From positions 141,089 through 205,088 of the forward strand of contig NZ_JASJEV010000005.1 in the NCBI RefSeq assembly GCF_030067675.1: a stretch of DNA of 64,000 nucleotides, in the 5' to 3' direction. Below the pieces are notes generated by a model, which saw only the letters and a program-made list of their open reading frames with translations, was not told the origin of the DNA and made no database searches. Positions 10,012-18,919 of the stretch are shown piece by piece (positions within the stretch are counted from its first letter, which is position 1; every line of letters starts with the position of its first letter). The stretch is from Chelatococcus albus. GTDB taxonomy: Bacteria > Pseudomonadota > Alphaproteobacteria > Rhizobiales > Beijerinckiaceae. The position numbers and the translations under genes were made by a program.

Positions 10012-10806
10012 ATGTCCCTTCCGCAACAGATCGCGCCGCACCTGCCCTACCTGCGTCGCTTCGCCCGCGCCCTCAGCGGCTCCCAGTCGAGTGGCGATGC
10101 CTATGTTGTGGCGACACTCGAGGCGCTCGTGGCCGAGCCCGCGATATTTCCCGCCGACGTCGACCCGAAGATCGGTCTCTACCGCATCTTCCTGTCGCTG
10201 TGGAACACGGTCGCGCTCAACCAGCGCGAGACGCCCGAAACGGCCCTGCCGGCCGCGCCCGAGCGAAACCTCGAGGCCATCACGCCGCGTCCGCGCCAGG
10301 CCTTCCTCCTGCGTACGGTGGAAGGCTTCTCCCTCGACGAGACGGCCCTTGTCCTCGGCGCCTCGACGGATGAGACCCGCGCCCTCCTTGACGAGGCCGG
10401 CCGCGAGATCGCCGACCAGGTGGCGACGGACGTGCTCATCATCGAGGACGAGCCGGTGATCGCCATGGACATCGAAATCCTCGTCGCCGAGCTCGGCCAT
10501 CACGTCGTCGATGTGGCGCGCACGCACAAGGAGGCGGTGGAGGCCGCACGCCAGCATCGCCCGGGTCTCGTCCTCGCCGACATCCAGCTCGCCGACGGCA
10601 GCTCCGGCCTCGACGCCGTCAACGAGCTGATCGAGAGTCTCCCCATCCCGGTGATCTTCATCACCGCCTATCCGGAGCGCCTCCTGACGGGCAAGCGACC
10701 GGAGCCGGCCTTCCTCATCACCAAGCCATTCCAGGCCGACACGGTGAAGGCCGCCATCAGCCAGGCTCTCTTCTTCGACCGCCGGGCCAGACGCTCCGCC
10801 GCCTGA
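10012..10806 (+). CDS. phyR: Response regulator PhyR (sigma-like anti-anti-sigma factor)
   Basis: 264 residues, the normal PhyR length. Residues 1 to about 135 form an EcfG-like sigma domain that mimics the sigma factor. Residues about 140-260 form a receiver domain with acidic pocket E145-D146-E147, phospho-acceptor D190 (LADIQL), the FITAYPERLLTG segment and K238. When phosphorylated, PhyR opens and its sigma-like domain sequesters NepR. ATG 10012 was chosen because homologues begin MSL...; the open frame runs further upstream but into the promoter region. It is flanked by nepR-ecfG (divergent) and an HWE kinase (downstream, same strand). Confidence 0.95.
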   Translation: MSLPQQIAPHLPYLRRFARALSGSQSSGDAYVVATLEALVAEPAIFPADVDPKIGLYRIFLSLWNTVALNQRETPETALPAAPERNLEAITPRPRQAFLLRTVEGFSLDETALVLGASTDETRALLDEAGREIADQVATDVLIIEDEPVIAMDIEILVAELGHHVVDVARTHKEAVEAARQHRPGLVLADIQLADGSSGLDAVNELIESLPIPVIFITAYPERLLTGKRPEPAFLITKPFQADTVKAAISQALFFDRRARRSAA

Positions 10807-10991
10807 GACGGGGCGTCCCTGGTCCCGCCCACAGCGGGCATTCGCAAAGCGCGATCGGACAGCGTCCCCCGCGACGCCCGACGCGCCGCCGTGACGCTGC
10901 CATGCGCCGAAAGGCCTTTCCTTATCGGCCAGGACTTGCACAATCGATCGGGCGCGAGGAGTGCAGACCTGCCGATGAGGATTTCACTCCC

Positions 10992-12131
10992 ATGACGAAT
11001 TCGCTCGGCTCCGGCTCGCAGCGGTCCGCGGCGCCGTCCACTTCGGCCGCCGAGAGCGCGCGCCTGTCGGGGGGGCCGGACGAGGCCGAGGCCATGTTGC
11101 TCGCGCGCCTGCGTGCCCTGGAAACCGCCGAGGCGCGCTATGAGAGGGCCCTGGGGCGCAGCGGCATCACGCTCTTCTGCCAGGACCGCGAACTGCGCTA
11201 CCTGTGGCTCAACCGGCCGTTGGCGGGCCTCGGCGGCGACCTCCTCGGCAAGACCGACGCTGAGATCCTTCCGGAAGCCTCGCGGGGCAGGCTCATCGCG
11301 CTCAAACAGCAGGTGATCGACAGCGGCGCGGCGGCGGACGGCGAGGTGTCGCTCCAGTTCGAGGACGGCGTCCGCTGGTGGGATCTGCACGTCGAACCCG
11401 ACCGGGACGAGACCGGTGAGGTCGTCGGCATAACCGGCTCCGTCGTGGATGTCACCGAATACAAGGAGAGCGAGCAGCGCCTGCGCCTGCTCATGCGCGA
11501 GCTTGTGCACCGCTCCAGGAACCTGCTCACGGTCATCATGGCCGTGGCGCGACAGACGGCGTCGACGTCGGACTCGCTCGAGGACTTCATCGCCGGATTT
11601 TCGGAGCGCGTGCAGGCCCTGTCCGCGGCCCACGATCTTCTCGTGCAGGAGTCCTGGCACGGGGTGCCGATCATGAGCCTGATGCGCGCCCAGCTCGGCC
11701 ATTGCGCCGATCTCGTCGGCAGCCGCATCTCGCTCGATGGGCCGGCTGTGCTGCTGACGGCGGATGCGGCCCAGCATCTGGGCCTCGCCCTGCACGAACT
11801 CGCGACCAATGCCGTGAAATACGGAGCCCTGTCGGGCGAGGAGGGCCGCGTCGACATCGGCTGGCAGTTCGCCGAAGGCGAAGCGGGCGACAACGGCTCG
11901 TCCACCCGGCGCTTCCACATCCACTGGATCGAGTCCGGCGGGCCGCCCGTCGAGCCTCCCAAACGGCGCGGCTTCGGACAGGTCGTCATCGAGCGCACGG
12001 TGGCGCGCGCTCTGGGGGGCAGCGTCGCCCTCGACTACGCGCCGGAAGGCCTGTCCTGGCACCTCGATGCTGCTGCCGAAAGCACCATTGTCAGCGACAA
12101 CGGGCGACGGTCAGGCAAGGAGACCGCCTGA
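10992..12131 (+). CDS. Soluble PAS-HWE sensor histidine kinase
   Basis: 379 residues, no transmembrane segment. A PAS domain covers about 55-155. The HWE-type dimerisation helix has ELVHRSRNLLTVI with phospho-acceptor H173. The ATPase domain is intact: N box LHELATNAVKYG (N273), the family's W-x-E motif HWIESGGPP (312-314) and glycine loop GFGQVVIE (327-334). It should autophosphorylate and, from its position 185 bases after phyR, probably feeds the PhyR switch. This is notable because the membrane kinase across the locus lacks key ATP-binding residues. ATG 10992 is preferred to ATG 10902, since residues before it look like leader sequence and GAGGA lies nearby. No EcfG-type promoter is visible in the gap before it. 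Confidence 0.88.
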   Translation: MTNSLGSGSQRSAAPSTSAAESARLSGGPDEAEAMLLARLRALETAEARYERALGRSGITLFCQDRELRYLWLNRPLAGLGGDLLGKTDAEILPEASRGRLIALKQQVIDSGAAADGEVSLQFEDGVRWWDLHVEPDRDETGEVVGITGSVVDVTEYKESEQRLRLLMRELVHRSRNLLTVIMAVARQTASTSDSLEDFIAGFSERVQALSAAHDLLVQESWHGVPIMSLMRAQLGHCADLVGSRISLDGPAVLLTADAAQHLGLALHELATNAVKYGALSGEEGRVDIGWQFAEGEAGDNGSSTRRFHIHWIESGGPPVEPPKRRGFGQVVIERTVARALGGSVALDYAPEGLSWHLDAAAESTIVSDNGRRSGKETA

Positions 12132-12218
12132 CGCAGAGCATGTTCGCCGGCGGGGCTGTCGGCGCGCCGGCCAAGCGAGGGTCTGCGCCCTCAGGAAAGC
12201 TGTTCCCGACAAACGGGA

Positions 12219-12250
12219 GCGCCCTCCGGTTCAGCGGCCGGAAGGCGCTT
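12219..12250 (+). terminator. Hairpin after the HWE kinase
   Basis: Stem GCGCC (12219-12223) plus TCCGG (12225-12229) pairs with CCGGA (12238-12242) and GGCGC (12244-12248), followed by TT. It lies between convergent genes and probably ends kinase transcription. The U tract is short. Confidence 0.5.
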
Positions 12251-12288
12251 CGGACGGCCCCAGTGAGGGGCTGTTTCCGCGGCCGGCG

Positions 12289-12597
12289 TCAGCCGCCGGC
12301 CTTGGTGGGCGCCTGCGCATCCGGGTCACGGCTGGCAACCCCGAGATCGCGCATCGCCTGGCGAACCGCGTCCAGGAGGTTCGGAAGGCCACCGGCCATG
12401 CCCTCCTCCGAAGCCACCTGCAGGTCGCGCGCATCCTGTTCCCATATTTCTAGGATGCGCTGCTTCTCCTCGAGGCTCAGGTCGGTCGCCGCCACGACCT
12501 CGGCTGGATGATCGAAACGATCGCGCGGATTGGACGCCTCGGTCCCGATGTCGCGGCGATGGTCACGTCCAGCGGTCACGGCCGTCTCGTCTCCCAT
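12289..12597 (-). CDS. Conserved small protein of unknown function
   Basis: 102 residues from ATG 12597. No named domain recognised. The core NPRDRFDHPAEVVAA, then LSLEEKQRILEIWEQDARDL and a second amphipathic helix around GLPNLLDAVRQAMRDLG, resembles short hypothetical proteins found across Rhizobiales. It is acidic, largely helical and soluble, with no signal or membrane segment. It is convergent with the HWE kinase. The open frame continues upstream, but that extension has unlike composition, and GGAG-type pairing is best near 12597. Function unknown. Confidence 0.7.
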   Translation of the reverse strand: MGDETAVTAGRDHRRDIGTEASNPRDRFDHPAEVVAATDLSLEEKQRILEIWEQDARDLQVASEEGMAGGLPNLLDAVRQAMRDLGVASRDPDAQAPTKAGG

Positions 12598-12975
12598 ACT
12601 CCGAACGACTTCCCCAAGAACAACATGCACCAAGAACAACATGCACCGAGCAATTCCTGGGTTCTTCCGGTGCTGTTGCAGCCGTCCGATGATGTCCATT
12701 TGGATCAGCAACGGCATCTCGACGCCGGGAGGAAGGAGGGAATTCAACCCGCGACCACCTCGCTCGAGCGTGCGCCGCCTCGACTGTCCGGCTTCATCCC
12801 GGCGATCTCCGTCAGGCCAACAACGCGACCGCAGCGCCAATTGTTCCGGCGGGCTGCGATGTGCGCAATGTCCACCCCGCCATTGTCTGCAGGGCGACGC
12901 TCGGCTTATGACCGCAGGATGGGCCGCCGCCGCGGACATGCCCTGGAGCCCGACTTTGTACCACGGTGGAGTGGC
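12598..12975. other. 378-base intergenic region between divergent genes, with a 16-base tandem duplication
   Basis: No convincing gene on either strand. The only structured element I see is a perfect tandem duplication of a 16-base unit at 12615-12646. It lies just upstream of the small conserved gene on the minus strand and may overlap its promoter. The rest looks like spacer, with GGTGGAG just before the ModE-like start at 12976. Confidence 0.6.
12615..12646. repeat. Perfect 2 x 16-base tandem repeat
   Basis: CAAGAACAACATGCAC occurs at 12615-12630 and again, without change, at 12631-12646. Two copies only, so it is a simple duplication and not an array. It sits 18-49 bases upstream of the minus-strand start at 12597. 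Confidence 0.9.
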
Positions 12976-13338
12976 ATGGACGACCGCCTCGAACCCCGTC
13001 TGCGCATCTTCCTCGGCACGACGATTGCCATCGGGCCGGGCAAGGCGGCCCTCTTGCGCGCCATCGCCGAGACGGGCTCTATCGCCGCGGGCGGCCGGCG
13101 CATGGGCATGAGCTACAGGCGCAGTTGGCTCCTCGTGAAGACGATGAACGCCTGCTTCCGCGAGCCGCTCGTCGCCGCCACCAAGGGCGGCCCGGGCGGT
13201 GGCGGCGCGGCGCTCACGCCCATGGGAGAGCGCGTGCTCGCGCTCTACGAGGAGATGGAAGCCGCCGCGTCGCAAGCCGTGGCCGGCCGGATGCGGACCT
13301 TGCGCGGCCTGATGGTCGACGAGCCGCCCACAACATGA
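12976..13338 (+). CDS. ModE-type winged-helix regulator lacking a metal-binding domain
   Basis: 120 residues with a LysR/ModE-like winged helix-turn-helix (about 20-95: ALLRAIAETGSIAAGGRRMG, then YRRSWLLVKTMN). Full ModE has C-terminal Mop (molybdate-binding) domains; here the chain ends soon after the wing, so oxyanion sensing would need another site or a partner. GGTGGAG precedes ATG 12976. It lies directly upstream of the tungstate transporter tupBCA in the same direction, with a 117-base gap holding a perfect palindrome. It probably regulates tup (inference). Confidence 0.85.
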   Translation: MDDRLEPRLRIFLGTTIAIGPGKAALLRAIAETGSIAAGGRRMGMSYRRSWLLVKTMNACFREPLVAATKGGPGGGGAALTPMGERVLALYEEMEAAASQAVAGRMRTLRGLMVDEPPTT

Positions 13339-13368
13339 GAAAAGAGAAGCGATAATAACAACTTATCA

Positions 13369-13394
13369 CCGATATGAACGAGATATCATATCGG
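13369..13394. promoter_or_regulatory. Palindromic operator candidate upstream of tupB
   Basis: Nine-base arms CCGATATGA (13369-13377) and TCATATCGG (13386-13394) with an eight-base spacer. The gap around it is unusually AT-rich for this genome. Its CG-TAT-rich half-sites resemble the Mo-box type bound by ModE-family regulators. It lies between the ModE-like gene and tupB and is the likeliest binding site for that regulator. Confidence 0.6.
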
Positions 13395-13455
13395 CTGCAT
13401 GCCCCGCATGGTCTATTGTGGCAGCACTTGAGCATGCGACCGGCACGGGTAGGCC

Positions 13456-14160
13456 TTGAACGATTTCGACACCGCCCTCGCGACCGCGTGGCGTCTTATC
13501 GCGGCTGGCGACGCCGCGCTCATGGACATTGTCGTCCTGTCGCTCGGCGTGAGCCTTACCGCCGTGCTCATCGCCTCGATCCTGGGCCTGCCGCTCGGGG
13601 CGACGATCGCGCTCGCGCGCTTTCGCGGGCGCGATGCGGTGGTGGTCGCCATCAATGCCCTGATGGGCCTGCCTCCCGTCGTCGCCGGCCTCTTCGTCTA
13701 TCTTCTCCTGTCGCGCTCCGGCCCTCTTGGCGCCTATGGCCTCCTCTTCACGCCGACGGCGATGGTGGTGGCGCAGGTCGTGCTGGTCACGCCGATCATC
13801 GCCGCCCTCACCCGCCAGATCGTCGACGATCTGTGGCGCGAATATCGTGACGAGCTGACCTCGCTCGGCGCCGGCAAGCTGCGCGCCGTGCCCACGCTCA
13901 TCTGGGATGCGCGGCTCAGCCTCGTGACCGTGGTTCTCGCCGGGCTCGGCCGCGCCATGGCGGAGGTCGGCGCCATCCTCGTCGTCGGCGGCAACATCGC
14001 CGGTGTGACCCGCACCATGACGACGGCGATCGCGCTCGAGACCAGCAAGGGGGACCTTGCCTTGGCGCTTGGCCTCGGCATCGTGCTGCTGACGCTCGTG
14101 CTCGTCATCAATGCGGTGGCTCATTTCGCCGGTGTGGCCGCCCGTCGCGCGGCGGGGTGA
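13456..14160 (+). CDS. tupB: Tungstate/molybdate ABC transporter permease TupB
   Basis: 234 residues, about five to six transmembrane segments, with the ABC permease coupling loop near 133-155 (LTSLGAGKLRAVPTLIWDARLS region). The gene must start with a non-ATG codon: TTG 13456 is preceded in frame by a TAG at 13450, and the next ATG (13522) would delete the N-terminal MNDFDTAL region typical of the family. The Shine-Dalgarno is weak (GGGTAGG). It forms the membrane channel of a TupABC tungstate importer supplying metal for molybdo/tungsto-enzymes. tupC overlaps its stop by four bases (GTGA). Confidence 0.88.
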   Translation: MNDFDTALATAWRLIAAGDAALMDIVVLSLGVSLTAVLIASILGLPLGATIALARFRGRDAVVVAINALMGLPPVVAGLFVYLLLSRSGPLGAYGLLFTPTAMVVAQVVLVTPIIAALTRQIVDDLWREYRDELTSLGAGKLRAVPTLIWDARLSLVTVVLAGLGRAMAEVGAILVVGGNIAGVTRTMTTAIALETSKGDLALALGLGIVLLTLVLVINAVAHFAGVAARRAAG

Positions 14161-14903
14161 CGACGATGCACGCCCCGGCCTCCATCCTGCCGCTCCACAT
14201 CGACGGTCTCAGTTTCGAGGCCGGGGGTGCACTCCTGCTCGACAACGTCAGCGCGACGCTGCGCCCGGGTCTCCGCACGGTCATCCTCGGCCCGAACGGC
14301 GCCGGCAAGAGCCTCCTCCTGCGGCTCTGCCACGGTCTCCTTGCGCCGACCGGCGGCGCCCTGCGCTGGGGCGCGTTCTGCAACGGCGACGAGGAGCGCG
14401 TGCGCCGGCGCCAGGCCATGGTGTTTCAGCGTCCCGTGCTGCTGCGGCGTTCGGCGCTCGCCAACATCACCTATGCGCTCGCCCTGCGCGGCGTGCGGCC
14501 GCGCGCAAGGCGAGTGGCCGAAGCGCGAGCCGCCCTGGAACGGCTGGGCCTCGCCCCCCTCGCAGAGCGGCCGGCACGCGTGCTCTCCGGCGGCGAGCAG
14601 CAGCGCCTGGCGCTCGCCCGCGCCTGGGCGCTCTCCCCGGACGTGCTCTTCCTCGATGAGCCGACGGCCAATCTCGACCCCGCGGCGAGCCGCGCCGTGG
14701 AGGCGGCGGTCGAGGCGATCCACGCCGCCGGCACCAAGATCGTCATGACCACCCATGACCTCGGCCAGGCACGCCGCCTCGCCGACGAGATCCTCTTCCT
14801 CTGCGGCGGACGGCTCCTCGAACAGACGCCCGCCGCGACCTTCTTCCACGCACCCCGCACGCCGGAGGCGGCTGCCTTCCTGCGCGGCGAACTCGTCGGC
14901 TGA
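14157..14903 (+). CDS. tupC: Tungstate/molybdate ABC transporter ATPase TupC
   Basis: 248 residues from GTG 14157, which overlaps the tupB stop; ATG 14166 is an alternative three codons later. Walker A GPNGAGKS is near 44-51, the signature LSGGEQQRLALARAWA near 142, Walker B VLFLDEPTANLD near 163 and the switch His in MTTHD near 197. It powers uptake through TupB. All ATPase motifs are intact. Confidence 0.9.
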   Translation: MTTMHAPASILPLHIDGLSFEAGGALLLDNVSATLRPGLRTVILGPNGAGKSLLLRLCHGLLAPTGGALRWGAFCNGDEERVRRRQAMVFQRPVLLRRSALANITYALALRGVRPRARRVAEARAALERLGLAPLAERPARVLSGGEQQRLALARAWALSPDVLFLDEPTANLDPAASRAVEAAVEAIHAAGTKIVMTTHDLGQARRLADEILFLCGGRLLEQTPAATFFHAPRTPEAAAFLRGELVG

Positions 14904-14934
14904 TCCTTTGCAGAACTGTCGGGAGACGATTGCA

Positions 14935-15780
14935 ATGCCCTTGACGCGCCGCCTGTTCACGGCCGCTCTCGCCCTCGCCGCCGCGGCGGTCGCCGGCCCC
15001 ACCGTCGCGGCCGCAGCGGACAAGCCCTTCATCACCGTGGCCTCGACCACCTCCACGGAGCAGTCCGGTCTCTTCGGCCACCTGCTGCCGAAGTTCACCG
15101 AGAAGACGGGGATCGAGGTGCGCGTCGTGGCGCTGGGCACGGGCCAGGCGCTGAAGCTCGGCGAACGCGGCGATGCGGACGTCGTCTTCGTTCACGACAA
15201 GTCGGCGGAGGAGGCCTTTCTCAAGGCCGGCTTCGGCGTCGACCGCCGCGACGTGATGTACAACGACTTCATCCTCGTCGGACCGAAGGCCGACCCGGCC
15301 AAGGTCGCCGGAGGCCGGGACGTCGTCGCCGCGCTGAGGGTCATTGCGACGGCGAAGGCCCCCTTTGTCTCCCGCGGCGATGACAGCGGCACGCACAAGG
15401 CGGAGTTGCGCCTCTGGAAGGAGGCGGGCATCGACCTCGCCGCCGCGCGGGGCGCGTGGTACCGCGAGACGGGCTCGGGCATGGGTCCGGCGCTCAACAC
15501 CGCCGCCGGCATGGACGCCTACGTTCTCTCCGACCGCGGCACTTGGCTCAACTTCAAGAACCAGGGCCGCCTCGCCATCGTGGTCGAAGGCGACGAGCGG
15601 CTGTTCAACCAGTATGGCGTCATGCTCGTCAATCCGGCTCGCCACCCGCACGTCAAGGAGGCGCAGGGCCGCGCCTTCATCGACTGGCTCACCGCGCAGG
15701 AGGGCCAGGAGGCCATCGCGAGCTACAAGGTCGGCGGCGAGCCGCTGTTCTTCGCCAATGCCCGAAAGCAGGGCTCCTGA
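14935..15780 (+). CDS. tupA: Tungstate-binding periplasmic protein TupA
   Basis: 281 residues with a signal peptide (about 1-28, ending AAAA before DKPF). The oxyanion-binding TTST motif, diagnostic of TupA, is at 38-41 (VASTTSTEQSGLF). It binds tungstate in the periplasm and delivers it to TupBC. GGGAGA precedes the start by eight bases. The usual order in such operons is tupA-tupB-tupC; here tupA is last. Molybdate cannot be excluded as a ligand. Confidence 0.92.
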   Translation: MPLTRRLFTAALALAAAAVAGPTVAAAADKPFITVASTTSTEQSGLFGHLLPKFTEKTGIEVRVVALGTGQALKLGERGDADVVFVHDKSAEEAFLKAGFGVDRRDVMYNDFILVGPKADPAKVAGGRDVVAALRVIATAKAPFVSRGDDSGTHKAELRLWKEAGIDLAAARGAWYRETGSGMGPALNTAAGMDAYVLSDRGTWLNFKNQGRLAIVVEGDERLFNQYGVMLVNPARHPHVKEAQGRAFIDWLTAQEGQEAIASYKVGGEPLFFANARKQGS

Positions 15781-15797
15781 CGCCCGGGCCAGCCGCC

Positions 15798-17255
15798 TCA
15801 GGCAAGCCCCGCCGTGACGGCGGGGTAAAGCGCGCGGTAGCGCGCGTGCCGCTCGGCATAGGCCGCGGCGAGCGCCGCATCGGGCTCGACGGTTTCGAGG
15901 CGACGCGGTGGCCGGCAGACGGCTTCCGGCGTTTCCCCCGTCACCGCCATGCGCCCGAGCCGGGCGGCGCCGAGGGCTGCTCCCGCCTCCCCGTCGGCGA
16001 GGCGGTGGAGCGGCAGCCCGAGGATTGCGGCGAGGACCGTGACCCAGTAGCCCGAGCGCGACCCGCCGCCGATGACGTCGGCCGCCGTGATGCGCGTGCC
16101 GGCCGCCGCGAGCGCGTCGAGACAGTCGCGGAAGGCGAATCCCACGCCTTCCAGCACCGCCTGTGTCATCACCTCCCGGTCCGTCTCGTGGGCGAGGCCG
16201 GCGAAGACGCCGCGCAGCGCAGCATCGTTGTGCGGCGTCCGCTCGCCCGAGAGATAGGGCAGGAAGAGGACGGGGCTCGGGGCGGCGGGCCGGTCGCCGA
16301 GCGCCGCAAGAAGCTTCGCCTCAGGTTGCCCGGCGACACCAGCCCACCAGGCGAGGCAGGATGCCGCCGAGAGGATGACGCCCATCTGGTGCCAGCGCTC
16401 CGGCAGCGCATGGCAGAAGGCATGGACAGCGGCGGCGGGATTGGGCGCGAAGCGTTCCGTCGTCGCCCAGAGGACACCCGACGTGCCGAGCGAGAGGAAG
16501 GCGCTGCCCGGTTCGACCGCGCCGAGGCCGACGGCCCCGGCCGCGTTGTCCCCGGCCCCGCCGGCGACGACGGGCGCCGCCGCCATGCCCCACCGCGCGG
16601 CCAGTTCGGGCCGCAGCCGCCCGGCCGGCGCATTGCCTTCGACGAGGCGCGGCATGTGCCCACGCGTGAGCCCGGTGGCGGCGAGCGCCGCCTCCGACCA
16701 TTCGCGCCGCGCGGGGTCGAGCCACAGGGTGCCCGCGCCGTCCGACATCTCCTCCACCGCCTCGCCCGTCAGGCGCAGCCGCACATAGGCCTTGGGCAGG
16801 AGGACGAGCGCGGTGCGCGCGAAGATCTCGGGCTCGTGCCTGCGCACCCAGGCGAGCTTCGGCGCCGTAAAGCCGGGCATGGCCGGATTGCCGGTGATCC
16901 GGCGCAGGTCCGGCCAGGCGGCTTCAAGTTCGGCACATTCCGCCACCGCCCGCCCGTCGTTCCACAGGATGCAGGGCCGCAGCACGGCATGCGCGGCGTC
17001 GAGAAGCACGGCCCCGTGCATCTGGCCGGAGAGGCCGATGCCGCGCACGGCACCCGTCGCCTGGGGCGCTCCAGCCCGTACGGCATCCACCGCGGCGAGG
17101 ACGGCCCGCCACCAGTTCTCCGGGTCCTGTTCGGAGAAACCCGGCCGCGGGCGCGAGAGGGCGAGCGGCTCGGAGGCGCTCGCGACGATGCGCTCGTCCT
17201 CGTCGACGAGCACCACCTTCACCGACGACGTGCCGATATCGATGCCGAGAAACAC
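15798..17255 (-). CDS. xylB: Xylulokinase (FGGY carbohydrate kinase)
   Basis: 485 residues from GTG 17255, which has AGGGG eight bases upstream; a second in-frame GTG at 17285 lacks such a site. FGGY kinase with N-terminal phosphate loop GIDIGTSSVK (4-13), substrate region LSGQMHGAVLLD, and C-terminal ATP-binding GGGSRS and SLGTSG motifs. It should phosphorylate D-xylulose. It lies downstream of a LacI-family regulator in the same direction. No xylose isomerase or sugar transporter is visible in the window, so the sugar could be another ketopentose or polyol product. An 8-bp inverted repeat (15807-15825) overlies its last codons and may terminate transcription from both sides. Confidence 0.88.
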   Translation of the reverse strand: MFLGIDIGTSSVKVVLVDEDERIVASASEPLALSRPRPGFSEQDPENWWRAVLAAVDAVRAGAPQATGAVRGIGLSGQMHGAVLLDAAHAVLRPCILWNDGRAVAECAELEAAWPDLRRITGNPAMPGFTAPKLAWVRRHEPEIFARTALVLLPKAYVRLRLTGEAVEEMSDGAGTLWLDPARREWSEAALAATGLTRGHMPRLVEGNAPAGRLRPELAARWGMAAAPVVAGGAGDNAAGAVGLGAVEPGSAFLSLGTSGVLWATTERFAPNPAAAVHAFCHALPERWHQMGVILSAASCLAWWAGVAGQPEAKLLAALGDRPAAPSPVLFLPYLSGERTPHNDAALRGVFAGLAHETDREVMTQAVLEGVGFAFRDCLDALAAAGTRITAADVIGGGSRSGYWVTVLAAILGLPLHRLADGEAGAALGAARLGRMAVTGETPEAVCRPPRRLETVEPDAALAAAYAERHARYRALYPAVTAGLA

Positions 17256-17388
17256 GAAGGGAACCCCTGTCGACCTGGCGGCCACGCCTGGAGGAGGACA
17301 TGCGCGTCCGGATGCCGGCCCTGCGGAACGTCGGCACGCTGGCGGTGCGTCGGGCGCATGGCCGCTGTCCGGTCGCGACTGTCCTGCC

Positions 17389-18444
17389 TCAAGGCAGGTT
17401 GTCGCGCACGAAGATGTCGATGCCGATGCGCTCCTGCTCGGCCACGATCGGCTCGCCGGTACAATGGGCGAGGAGGATGCGCGCCGCCGAGCGTGCCTGG
17501 TGGCCGGGGTCCTGGTTGATGACCGCGTCCATGATGCCGCGCAGCAGGAAGCGGCGGGAATGCGGGGTGAGGTCGTGGCCGACGAAGATCACGTCACGCG
17601 CCTTGCCCGCGCCCTCCAGCGCGGCCGCGACGCCGCGATTGCCGGCACCGACGTTGTAGATGCCGACGAGCTCGGGATGCGCCGCGATGACGCTCTCCGT
17701 CAGGCGCTGGGCCTGTGCCGCATCATCACGGCTCTCGCCCGCGAGCACGGCGGTGAGATGCGGGTACTCGCTGCCGAGCACCTGCGTGAAGCCGAATTGC
17801 CGCTCGGTATGGTCGCGCAGGGCGAGCGAGCCGGCGATGACGGCGACCGTTCCCTTGCGGCCGCCGCTGAAGCGGCCGATGAGGGTCGCGGCGGTGCGGC
17901 CGGCCGCCGTGTTGTCGATGCCGACGTAGCGCAGGCGCCGCGCCGTCGGCGCGTCGGAGACGAGTGTCACCACGGCGATGCCGCGCTCGACCAGGTCGTC
18001 GATGGCCGCTCGCACGCGCGGATGGTCGAGCGCGACGACCGCGACCCCGCTGTAGCGCGGGTCGAGCCCTTCGAGCGCGGTCGCGAGCGCCTCCGCGTCG
18101 AAGACGTCGACATGCAGGATGTCAATGAAGGCGCGCTGTCCCAGGAGCCAGTCGGCGGTGGCGCCCACCTGCTCCTCCAGGATGCGCATGAAGGTATTCG
18201 TGCCCGTGGGCAGGATGAAGCAGAAGCGGAAGGTTTCCTTGCGCGCGAGCCGCGCCGCCACGGGGTCGGGCCGATAGCCGAGCCGCGCAATGGCCGATTG
18301 CACCCGCGCCGCCGTCTTCTCGCGCACGCCGGGGCGACGGTTGAGCACGCGATCGACGGTGGCGAGCGAAACGCCCGCCTCCCGCGCCACGTCCTGCAGG
18401 GTCACGCGCGCGATCGGGGCCGCTCGTTCGATCGGATGTGTCAT
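17389..18444 (-). CDS. LacI-family transcriptional regulator
   Basis: 351 residues from ATG 18444; ATG 18471 is nine codons earlier and neither has a strong ribosome site. The LacI helix-turn-helix is at about 14-35 (VTLQDVAREAGVSLATVDRVL), with the hinge ending around RPDPVAARLARK, followed by a periplasmic-binding-protein-like sensor domain. It belongs to the branch with ribose-binding-type sensor domains. It lies 133 bases upstream of xylB and probably controls a pentose or polyol pathway. Confidence 0.88.
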   Translation of the reverse strand: MTHPIERAAPIARVTLQDVAREAGVSLATVDRVLNRRPGVREKTAARVQSAIARLGYRPDPVAARLARKETFRFCFILPTGTNTFMRILEEQVGATADWLLGQRAFIDILHVDVFDAEALATALEGLDPRYSGVAVVALDHPRVRAAIDDLVERGIAVVTLVSDAPTARRLRYVGIDNTAAGRTAATLIGRFSGGRKGTVAVIAGSLALRDHTERQFGFTQVLGSEYPHLTAVLAGESRDDAAQAQRLTESVIAAHPELVGIYNVGAGNRGVAAALEGAGKARDVIFVGHDLTPHSRRFLLRGIMDAVINQDPGHQARSAARILLAHCTGEPIVAEQERIGIDIFVRDNLP

Positions 18445-18675
18445 GGCCCGGCGATGTTGCCCCGCGGCCATGAGGTGCGCAACTCAATTCTTGCAGTGCT
18501 CACATCGGGTGGCGTCAGTCCTCGCCACAGATCGGCGGTCGTTCCACCGGCCACCGATGATCGCGGAATTGCAGCCCGCCGGCCTGCCGGAATGACCCGC
18601 TGACCCGTTGTCGGAATAGCCTTCTTCACCGCTGTTGCGGCGCCAGCTAGGACCTTGGCTTTCCCGGGGGGTTGA

Positions 18676-18751
<76 letters not shown>

Positions 18752-18793
18752 ATCAACGAGCTTCGACGGCTCGGCGCCGCCGAAGTGATGCGG

Positions 18794-18822
18794 GTGTTAC
18801 CAAAGCGGATCAGGGATGTCCA
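18794..18822 (-). promoter_or_regulatory. Promoter of tRNA-Lys
   Basis: On the minus strand TGGACA (18822-18817), a 17-base spacer, then TAACAC (18799-18794), about 40 bases upstream of the tRNA. The form fits alphaproteobacterial housekeeping promoters. Confidence 0.55.
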
Positions 18823-18919
18823 GCCCCGACCGGCGGCTGCGCGCGAATGGCGCAGTTGTCCACAGCCGCTCCTCGCACAGGATGGCCCACGAGCGCTCCA
18901 TGCGGCCGGCAAGTCCCTG

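Noticed and set aside
12615-12646. CRISPR-like repeat
   Set aside because: Only two directly abutting copies of 16 bases, no spacers and no cas genes.
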